A program made the position numbers and the translations under genes. A model generated the notes under the pieces. The model did not search any database. It was not told where the DNA came from and worked only from the letters and a program-made list of their open reading frames with translations. A stretch of 64,000 bases of DNA from an uncultured Clostridia bacterium (lineage in GTDB: Bacteria > Bacillota > Clostridia > Christensenellales > CAG-314), in the NCBI GenBank assembly GCA_947053925.1, contig CAMRUG010000005.1, positions 1 through 64,000 on the forward strand, written 5' to 3'. Below are positions 28,416 to 35,148 of the stretch, one piece after another. How positions within the stretch are numbered: the stretch's first letter is position 1; each line of letters begins with the position of its first letter.

Positions 28416-28468
28416 TTGACATTATATCTCCATGGTGTTATACTAATAAAAAATATCTCTATGGAGAT
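28416..28468 (+). promoter_or_regulatory. Divergent promoter with two operators
   Basis: TTGACA (28416-28421), 17 bases, TATACT (28439-28444) drives the gene at 28484. Two related dyads, ATCTCCATGGTGTT (28426-28439) and ATCTCTATGGAGAT (28455-28468), lie between the -35 and -10 boxes and just after the start point, and share the half-site ATCTC. Binding of the divergent Xre repressor at these would block the promoter. Confidence 0.75.
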
Positions 28469-28483
28469 ATAAGGAGTGCTATC

Positions 28484-29263
28484 ATGTTTGGATATTATAT
28501 AGTTAATTTTATAAGAGGACTACTGGTCAACATTCTGTTCTTTATACTATGCGGTTTGTTTATGGCTATATTTATAGCCATAAGTCCAATTGCTCAAATC
28601 ATAATCCCGTGCGCTTTCGGTTTGATTATCTTGATAATCGCATTAATTTTATATATCAAGTGTTCTGATAAAGTATATTGGTTGTTCGGCATAAGCAGAG
28701 AAAACGAATTTGTCTCTCAATACGATATTAGTCTCTATAACACTGGAGAGCAGCAAAAAATTGTGGGGAACAAAGCCATTGTCAAACGTGCTGCGAGCAA
28801 ACGCCCTATATATGCATGCTGGGCATATATATGCCTTATACCGCATTTGGTTGCAGCAATAGTATGTGCAATATATGCCGCAAAATTCCTCAACAATTCT
28901 GGTGAATCAATTTTGCCTATTTTTCTAATGCCAATTGCTGTCTTTCAATCCGTCTATTTTCTTCTCCGTTTGATATTTTATATTCGTTCTACTTGTTTTA
29001 AATGTGGAAAAATATTCTGTTTTGTAGAAACAAACAGCGATCAAAAATCATACATGTCCGAATTTGAGAAAGACAGAGAAACCAGTGAAAATGTAGGCAG
29101 TATATATTCTGGCGGCGACAAAATTGCCGATGTTTACAAAAAAGGTATAACAACCGATACTTATGTTGGAATTTCAAGCAAGACAACACATTATTGTAAT
29201 TGTTTATATTGCAGAAAAGCCACTGTCAAAACAACAGAATATGTGGATGCATGGAAAAAATAA
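28484..29263 (+). CDS. Membrane protein with split CxxC zinc motif
   Basis: 259 residues. Four hydrophobic helices: two at about 7-60, separated by a polar loop (70-110) from two at about 110-170. A cytoplasmic C-terminal part begins CFKCGK and ends CNCLYC, two Cys pairs that could form one zinc ribbon around a polar insert rich in Asp/Ser. I recognise no family. AAGGAG precedes the ATG. It is regulated by the divergent Xre gene and carried on the cassette between duplicated flanks. Its codon use is more A/T-ending and poorer in CG than neighbouring genes, consistent with recent acquisition. Confidence 0.7.
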   Translation: MFGYYIVNFIRGLLVNILFFILCGLFMAIFIAISPIAQIIIPCAFGLIILIIALILYIKCSDKVYWLFGISRENEFVSQYDISLYNTGEQQKIVGNKAIVKRAASKRPIYACWAYICLIPHLVAAIVCAIYAAKFLNNSGESILPIFLMPIAVFQSVYFLLRLIFYIRSTCFKCGKIFCFVETNSDQKSYMSEFEKDRETSENVGSIYSGGDKIADVYKKGITTDTYVGISSKTTHYCNCLYCRKATVKTTEYVDAWKK

Positions 29264-29308
29264 ATTTTAAATTTTTATATTGCCACCATACTGAATATTT
29301 TGGCAAAC

Positions 29309-29450
29309 AAAATCTCATTAACTTTAAAAACGGTTATTCGCTTAAAAAGGAATAACCGTATTTATATTTAATTCTTTATACAATACTTTAAGATAACATT
29401 GCTTTGACTATTGCGCCCGCCCATTTTAAATATGTCGGAAGCGTTTCGTC
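29309..29450. repeat. Right copy of the ~142-bp repeat
   Basis: The intact copy: it includes the functional 3' end of the Xre decapeptide-repeat gene and its terminator. A handful of substitutions and one indel in an A run separate it from 27957-28099. Confidence 0.9.
29323..29359 (-). terminator. Terminator of the Xre repeat gene
   Basis: ACGGTTATTC (29330-29339) pairs with GAATAACCGT (29350-29359); five T residues follow on the minus strand. Confidence 0.85.
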
Positions 29451-30194
29451 GATTAGTTGCTTGGCTTGAAGTTTAACTTCGTCCGTCAGTCTGCCCGTAT
29501 GGGTGAAAATTTCGCCGAAGGCTTTACGGCCGCCTATCGCTATTGCGCCGCGCGCGTTTGCCCCTACCGCGACATACCGTCCTATTGCAACTGCGCCCAC
29601 CGAGACATCGCCTATTGCAACCGCTCCCAAAGAGAATACGCCTACGCTGACCGCTCCTACAGAAAATATACCCGCGGAGATTGTTCCGACGCTGATAAGC
29701 GCCGCGCTTAAAAGACCAACCGAAAAAAGGAATCCCAAAGACAGCGTGCCGCAGGAAATAACCCCGAGAGACAAAACCCCGACAGATATTATACCGGTGG
29801 ATTTAACGCCGACTGCGAGTATACCTCGCGCGTTTACGCCTACCGCAATAATACCTCGCGCGTTTTTTGCAACGTGCCACAAAGGCAACCCCCACAGCGT
29901 TTTTTTACTTTTACGCTCTTTACTCTTTACCGGTAAAATTTCGCCCGAAGCGCTACTGTCTTGCGCGCTGTTTGTCGAAGCGGAACGGGCGTTATGTTCG
30001 GTATTCAACAGCAAATAATCTGATGAACAGTTAAACAACTCGCACATTTTTACCAACTTATCCGTTTCGGGATAAGCAATGTCGCTTTCCCATTTGCTTA
30101 CTGATTGCCGAGATACTCCCAACACATCCGCCAGTTGTTCCTGCGTATAATTGTACTCTCGGCGCAATTTTGCCAACTTATCGCCAAACGTCAT
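29388..30194 (-). CDS. Xre-type HTH protein with tandem decapeptide Gly/Val repeats
   Basis: 267 residues; the start at 30194 is set by AAGGAG upstream. Residues about 1-65 are an Xre HTH (YTQEQLADVLGVSRQSVSKW). A linker of about 50 residues follows, then roughly 110 residues made of ten or eleven tandem ten-residue units of the form SVGxxSxGxI (for example SVGVLSLGVI, SVGTISAGIF, SLGAVAIGDV). The regular Gly spacing suggests a solenoid or a stacked, possibly membrane-associated sheet. A short helical C-terminus ends the protein (LKWAGAIVKAML). DNA-binding proteins with such repeats occur in Firmicutes but have no established role that I know of. Its 3' end is duplicated 1.35 kb away. Confidence 0.8.
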   Translation of the reverse strand: MTFGDKLAKLRREYNYTQEQLADVLGVSRQSVSKWESDIAYPETDKLVKMCELFNCSSDYLLLNTEHNARSASTNSAQDSSASGEILPVKSKERKSKKTLWGLPLWHVAKNARGIIAVGVNARGILAVGVKSTGIISVGVLSLGVISCGTLSLGFLFSVGLLSAALISVGTISAGIFSVGAVSVGVFSLGAVAIGDVSVGAVAIGRYVAVGANARGAIAIGGRKAFGEIFTHTGRLTDEVKLQAKQLIDETLPTYLKWAGAIVKAMLS

Positions 30195-30445
30195 AAAACA
30201 AAACTCCTTCAAATCTAAATAAATTATACCCCACATCAGACAAAAACTCTACCGCTTTGCAGTTTCTTATTGTAAACTTACGGTTGCGTTTTGGCAGAAA
30301 TTATTCTTTTAAATAAAAAAAATACACAAATTATTATTCAAATTAAATTTGCTTAACAGCGACTTGACAATTTTTGTTGCGAAAAAAAACGACAGCAAAA
30401 ACGGTCGCTCATAAAAAGCAACCGTTTGATTGAAATTTATTAAAA

Positions 30446-31357
30446 TTATTGATTATCTGTAAGTTTTGCGTCTAGCCAATCGGATATATCTTTGTAAACT
30501 TCCGCTTTACAGGTCTCGTTCAAAATTTCGTGGCGCGCGCCTTCGTACAGTTTCATTGTAACGTCCGTTACGCCGACTTTATTGATATAAAACTTGTTCA
30601 GCTTTTTTACGCCCTTGCCGTATTCGCCTACAGGGTCGTTGTCTCCGGCAACAAGTAAAATTGGCTTGTTTACGTCTATTTGTTTGAAATATTCTTTTTT
30701 GTACAGTTTAGCAATACCGTTCATAAACGTTCTGTAAAAATTAGCGGAACAATTATACGAGCAAAATTCGTCTTCGTTGTACTTTTTTACTTCCGCTTCG
30801 TCGCGGTTGAGCCAAGCGTTATGCCCTGCAATTTTCTTTTCGTATTGTTTAAAAGAAAGATTGACTATTAAATCCGCAGGGTAACGTCCGCCCTTGTTGC
30901 GGCACATATTTTTTGCAACGACACGGCAAAGCGAATAACTTGCGCCCTTGATATAGTTAGAACCGACAAGCACAAAACCTTTGACGTCAGGATTTTCTTC
31001 CACAACTGCTTGGGTTATAAAACTGCCGTAACTGTGTCCCATCATAAACAGCGGCAAATTGTATTTTTCGCGGCAATAATCGAGCAAGGTCAACTGGTCG
31101 CGGACGTTATTAGTCCACATATCGCCCTCTTCGTACCCCAAACTGTCGCGTTCGGCAGTTAAGCCGTGTCCGCGGTGATCGTTCATAACGACAATGTAAC
31201 CGCAACCGTTTAAATAACGGGCAAAATCGTCGTATCTGGCGGAATGTTCTACCATTCCGTGCGCTATTTTTACTACTGCTTTAGGGGATTTAACGTCATC
31301 CCAAACGTATAGTTTTATTTTACGACCGTCGTGAGAAGTAAAATCAGACAATACCAT
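30446..31357 (-). CDS. Alpha/beta hydrolase, monoacylglycerol lipase/lysophospholipase type
   Basis: 303 residues, Hydrolase_4 family. HGMVEHSARYDDFA and NDHRGHGLT are family hallmarks; the nucleophile is the Ser of MGHSYGSF, the acid the Asp in VAGDNDPVG, and the histidine that of GARHEIL. It has no signal peptide, so it acts in the cytoplasm on lipid esters, most likely mono-acylglycerols or lysophospholipids. GGGAG precedes the start. Alone in its unit. Confidence 0.87.
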   Translation of the reverse strand: MVLSDFTSHDGRKIKLYVWDDVKSPKAVVKIAHGMVEHSARYDDFARYLNGCGYIVVMNDHRGHGLTAERDSLGYEEGDMWTNNVRDQLTLLDYCREKYNLPLFMMGHSYGSFITQAVVEENPDVKGFVLVGSNYIKGASYSLCRVVAKNMCRNKGGRYPADLIVNLSFKQYEKKIAGHNAWLNRDEAEVKKYNEDEFCSYNCSANFYRTFMNGIAKLYKKEYFKQIDVNKPILLVAGDNDPVGEYGKGVKKLNKFYINKVGVTDVTMKLYEGARHEILNETCKAEVYKDISDWLDAKLTDNQ

Positions 31358-31546
31358 TATTTAAATTCTCCCTTTGTATTATAGTCTCGGCAAAAAACCG
31401 ATAATTGCTTAATATAATTATATTATAGCAAGAAATCGGTGTCAATACCGTTTTTTATCCATAAATGTGGAAAAAAACGCAAATTTATATGTTTACAGAT
31501 GCAAAAAACACTTCTGCTGTCGGTACGGACAGAAAAAACCGTCTTA

Positions 31547-31576
31547 TTGCCAAGTTATAATAATCGATATTATACA
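31547..31576 (+). promoter_or_regulatory. Possible murG promoter
   Basis: TTGCCA (31547-31552) and TATACA (31571-31576), 18-base spacer. The expected start point is only about seven bases before the ATG at 31589, and there is no Shine-Dalgarno sequence. Confidence 0.4.
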
Positions 31577-31588
31577 TACACTATCTGT

Positions 31589-32623
31589 ATGAAAATAGTA
31601 TTCTCGGGCGGCGGCACGGCAGGACACGTTACGCCGAATCTTGCCTTAATCGACAAACTGCAAAACGAAGAGCTTTATTATATCGGCTCGGACGGAATGG
31701 AAAAAAACATTACAAAGCCGTACATTGAAGACGGCAGAATAAAAGAATACCGCGAAATAACCGCAAACAAACTGCAGCGCAAACTGACGTTAAAAAACTT
31801 TGCGCTGCCCTTTCAGTTGATAAAAAGCGTAAGGCAGGCAAAAAAACACTTGAAAGAACTACGACCCGACATTGTTTTCAGCAAAGGCGGTTTTGTAGGA
31901 TTGCCTGTAATCATTGCGGCAAAACGGCTCGGTATTCCGTCCATTATTCACGAAAGCGATATGACGTTGGGACTGGCCAACCGCATATCCAAAATGTTCG
32001 CAACCGAATTTTTGGCGTCTTTCCCCTGCGACAAAAAAGCCAAAGTCGTAGGTCTTATAATACGCGAAGAAATCATAAAAGGCGACAGACAAAAAGGACT
32101 TGCCGATATGGGCTTTGACGGACGCAAACCTATACTGCTTGTAATGGGCGGAAGTTTGGGTGCGGCTGCGCTTAATAATGCGGTAAAAGAAAACGCGCAA
32201 CTTGCAGACACTTTCGATATATTTGTAATTACCGGAAAAAACAAACAAATTGACTGCGGCTTTGTAAAACAAGCGGAATACATTACTAATATGGGCGATA
32301 TTTTTGCCGCGGCAAGCGTATGTCTTACGCGCGCAGGTTCGACAAGCCTTGCGGAGTTGACTCTTGCAAACGTACCGTTTGTTACCGTGCCTCTTACAAA
32401 ATGCTCCCGCGGAGAACAGGTAAAAAATGCCAAATGGTTTGTTGACCGCGGACTAGGGATACAAGTATCAGAAGAAAACCTTGCGGGTAAATTGTCTGCT
32501 TCGGTAAAAGCCGCGTACGATAACCGTCAAACGATAATTCGCAAACAGAATTTGCACAAAGACATTTACGGAACGGATAAAACTATAGACGAGATACTGA
32601 AATTTAAGAACAGGCATAAATAA
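31589..32623 (+). CDS. murG: UDP-GlcNAc:lipid I N-acetylglucosaminyltransferase MurG
   Basis: Makes lipid II at the cytoplasmic face of the membrane. 344 residues from MKIVFSGGGTAGH, with the glycine-rich lipid-phosphate loop at residues 7-13; an in-frame ATG 150 bases upstream would add a non-homologous leader and is rejected. Other family marks: SKGGFVGLPVIIAAK, HESD in place of the more usual HEQN, MGGSLGA, and RAGSTSLAEL for UDP-sugar binding. It stands outside a division/cell-wall cluster and lacks a ribosome binding site, both unusual for murG. Confidence 0.88.
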   Translation: MKIVFSGGGTAGHVTPNLALIDKLQNEELYYIGSDGMEKNITKPYIEDGRIKEYREITANKLQRKLTLKNFALPFQLIKSVRQAKKHLKELRPDIVFSKGGFVGLPVIIAAKRLGIPSIIHESDMTLGLANRISKMFATEFLASFPCDKKAKVVGLIIREEIIKGDRQKGLADMGFDGRKPILLVMGGSLGAAALNNAVKENAQLADTFDIFVITGKNKQIDCGFVKQAEYITNMGDIFAAASVCLTRAGSTSLAELTLANVPFVTVPLTKCSRGEQVKNAKWFVDRGLGIQVSEENLAGKLSASVKAAYDNRQTIIRKQNLHKDIYGTDKTIDEILKFKNRHK

Positions 32624-32702
32624 TATATTCTCTTATAAATTTTTTACATTTTACGATATTACTAACTACACAGATTTGAATCTGATTCAATTAAATAAAT
32701 AA

Positions 32703-32738
32703 CCGCCGACATACGGAGTGCATAGTAACAGTCGGCGG
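32703..32738 (+). terminator. Hairpin after murG
   Basis: CCGCCGAC (32703-32710) pairs with GTCGGCGG (32731-32738), followed by ATTTCT. A candidate terminator with a weak U tract. Confidence 0.5.
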
Positions 32739-32868
32739 ATTTCTAATTAGAGTTAAATACGATTAACGTAAAGGCGCAGTTAACATTGTTTTCCTTGTTT
32801 ACGGCAATACATTTAACGGCGCGATAGAAAATCGCTTTTCTATTTGATCAGTTTGTTATCTTTAAGTC

Positions 32869-33122
32869 CTAAGGTACGAACACCAGACAAATAGCAGAAA
32901 ACACAAAAATAAACGTCGCCGTGATGCCTATTGAAGATACGATGCACCACGTTTTTTGCATTTGGGTATACTTTTTTAAAATGATACAAGAAGCAATAAA
33001 TATCCCAATTACAATAATCAGTGTCAAAATACCTATTAAAAAATTTTCAGTGCTTACAGCCCCCCTACAGAAACTGCCAAAGTGTCGAAAACGCTTTCCA
33101 AAATTTTCAAAAGAAATTTCAT
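32869..33122 (-). pseudogene. Small two-helix membrane protein gene, frameshifted at a G6 tract
   Basis: A strong GGAGG stands 10 bases before the ATG at 33122. Frame 0 reads MKFLLKILESVFDTLAVSVG and then stops after 22 codons at 33054, just past six consecutive G (plus-strand C 33060-33065). With one extra G the frame continues for 63 more codons (VSTENFLIGILTLIIVIG..., ending IFVFSAICLVFVP) to a stop at 32869, giving an 84-residue protein with two membrane helices. A sequencing error, a phase-variable tract, a -1 ribosomal frameshift or a true pseudogene would all give this picture. I do not recognise the family. Confidence 0.7.
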
Positions 33123-33214
33123 TGATTTAAAAACCTCCTATCTAAGTTGACAAAAATTACTTTAACGTGCATATACCGTATATACGAGATAATTTTTACA
33201 AAAAACGTCTTTAT

Positions 33215-35101
33215 TCAATTTGCAGTTTCGGCAACGGTTTCCCACTCCTGAATTTTTTGTTCCAATTCGGCATTAGCTTTATTTAAACGTTCGAGAACGG
33301 GGGCGAGTTTTGTATAGTCTCCCGTTATATCGGGTTCAGCTAATTGTATATTTAAACTTTCGATTTCGCTTTCCAAATCAGTTATTGACTGTTCTATTTC
33401 TTTAAGTTTTTTTGCTCTGTTTGTTTGCTCGGCACGCTGACGCGCATTGCGGTAATTGCTGTTTGCGGACTTATTTATCTGCTGAGGCTTGGGCGTTTCG
33501 CACTGCTTGCGCGATATATAACTGTCGTAGTTACCCTCGTAACAGTTAACGGCTGAGTTTTCCAGCACGGCAATTTTGCTTGCAAGGCTGTTGACGAAAT
33601 ATCTGTCGTGAGAGACGAAAAGCAATGTTCCCGTGTATCTTTTCAGCGCCTCTTCGAGCGCTTCGCGGCTGGGCAAATCCAAATGGTTTGTAGGCTCGTC
33701 CAACAACAGCAGATTGTTATCCTTTGCCATAATCATTGCCAGTCCTAACTTGGCGCGTTCGCCGCCCGACAAGTCGGACACTAATTTATAAACGTCGTCC
33801 GCGCCCAAAGTAACCCTTGCAAGCAAGTTACGAACTTCTGTCTGAGACATTTTGGTATTGTCAAACCACAACTGGTCTATTACGCGCTTGCTGCCGTCCA
33901 GGTTAATATTCTCCTGATCGTAGTAACCCATTCGGACGTTCTTGCCGAATACGATTTTACCTGCGTCTTCCGGTTTTAACGCCGCAATGCGCTTGATGAG
34001 AGTGGACTTGCCCGTACCGTTTAAACCGAGCAAAGCAACCCGCTCGCCGCGCTTTAAAGTAAGGTTTACGTTATCAAGAAGCCGTCTCGAGCCGTATCCT
34101 AGGCTCAAATTTGCTATTGTAAGCGGAAATTCGCTTGATTCGGTTGAATAGTCGAATTTAAAACAAGGCGGTTTTTCGTCGCGTTTAGGGGCTTCTATTA
34201 TTTCCATTTTTTCAAGCGTTTTTTCGCGGGATTTTGCCATATCGGCGGTGGACGCGCGCACCTTGTTACGAGCTATATAATCGGTAAGTTTAGCAATTTC
34301 CTTTTGCTGTTTTTCGTATTCGCGCGCTTGGTTTTCCTGACGTTCCGCTTTTAAATACTTATATTTTGTATAGTTTCCCTTGTATGTCTGTATTTCCCGA
34401 TGCTGAACGTCCCACACCGTTGTACACAGTTTATCCAAAAAATATCTGTCGTGAGACACTACTATTAACGTTGATTTTTTGTCGGACAAAAACGTTTCCA
34501 GCCAGTCCAGAGTTTTGTAATCCAAATGGTTTGTAGGCTCGTCCAAAATAAGCAGTTCGGGGCGTAGGAGCAATAGTTTGCACAAAGCCGCTTTTGTCTT
34601 TTCGCCGCCCGAAAGCGTATCAACTATACGGTCGGAAAATTCGCCCATTCCCATACCGTTGATTACGGTACGGACTTTTACCTCAGTATCATAGGCTTCG
34701 GACACGTCTGCTTCCACCGTCAATTTGTGGTATTTGTCGGCAAGGCGCTGATAATCCGTACCGTCAGCGTCGCAAAGCGACATTTCCGTTGCCGCGGCGT
34801 TAATTTCTGCAAGCAATTTTGTCTGTCTGTTAAATACCGTCATCATTTCGTCAAACAAAGTATTGGACGAAGTAAAATTGCAGTTTTGGCGCAAAAAGCC
34901 TATTGTCAATCCGTTACGCTTGTAAAGCGAACCGCTGAACAATTCTAAATCTCCGACAATACAATTGAGCAAAGTAGATTTACCTGCGCCGTTTGCGCCC
35001 ACTACGCCTATATTGTCGCCCTCGTTAACGTCAAGGTTTACGTTATTAAAAATCGTAACGTCGCCGAAACGGAATTGCCCCGACTTTATTTGTATCAGCA
35101 T
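33215..35101 (-). CDS. ABC-F family ATPase
   Basis: 628 residues, two ABC cassettes in one chain without membrane segments: Walker A GANGAGKST and GLNGTGKST, signatures LSGGEKTKAAL and LSGGERAKLGL, Walker B LLILDEPTNHLD in each half. The P-site tRNA-interaction linker lies between them, and the last ~90 residues form a coiled coil (EIEQSITDLESEIESLN) as in the Uup/YfmR-like group. Proteins of this kind act on the ribosome E site to relieve stalled translation. Nothing in the linker points firmly to antibiotic resistance. AGGAG precedes the start. Confidence 0.9.
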   Translation of the reverse strand: MLIQIKSGQFRFGDVTIFNNVNLDVNEGDNIGVVGANGAGKSTLLNCIVGDLELFSGSLYKRNGLTIGFLRQNCNFTSSNTLFDEMMTVFNRQTKLLAEINAAATEMSLCDADGTDYQRLADKYHKLTVEADVSEAYDTEVKVRTVINGMGMGEFSDRIVDTLSGGEKTKAALCKLLLLRPELLILDEPTNHLDYKTLDWLETFLSDKKSTLIVVSHDRYFLDKLCTTVWDVQHREIQTYKGNYTKYKYLKAERQENQAREYEKQQKEIAKLTDYIARNKVRASTADMAKSREKTLEKMEIIEAPKRDEKPPCFKFDYSTESSEFPLTIANLSLGYGSRRLLDNVNLTLKRGERVALLGLNGTGKSTLIKRIAALKPEDAGKIVFGKNVRMGYYDQENINLDGSKRVIDQLWFDNTKMSQTEVRNLLARVTLGADDVYKLVSDLSGGERAKLGLAMIMAKDNNLLLLDEPTNHLDLPSREALEEALKRYTGTLLFVSHDRYFVNSLASKIAVLENSAVNCYEGNYDSYISRKQCETPKPQQINKSANSNYRNARQRAEQTNRAKKLKEIEQSITDLESEIESLNIQLAEPDITGDYTKLAPVLERLNKANAELEQKIQEWETVAETAN

Positions 35102-35148
35102 ATTTTCTCCTAAAAATTACGGCGTAAGAATATCCTACGCCGTAACGG

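Noticed and set aside
27957..29450. Insertion sequence
   Set aside because: No transposase, no terminal inverted repeats and no short target duplication; the flanks are long gene-end copies.
32921..33130. Plus-strand open frame of 69 codons
   Set aside because: No ribosome binding site, and it is the antisense shadow of the small membrane gene on the minus strand (32869-33122), which has GGAGG and a coherent two-helix product.
33215..35101. Calling the ABC-F protein an antibiotic-resistance factor
   Set aside because: Domain order fits Uup/YfmR-type housekeeping proteins and the inter-domain linker gives no specific sign of ribosome protection.
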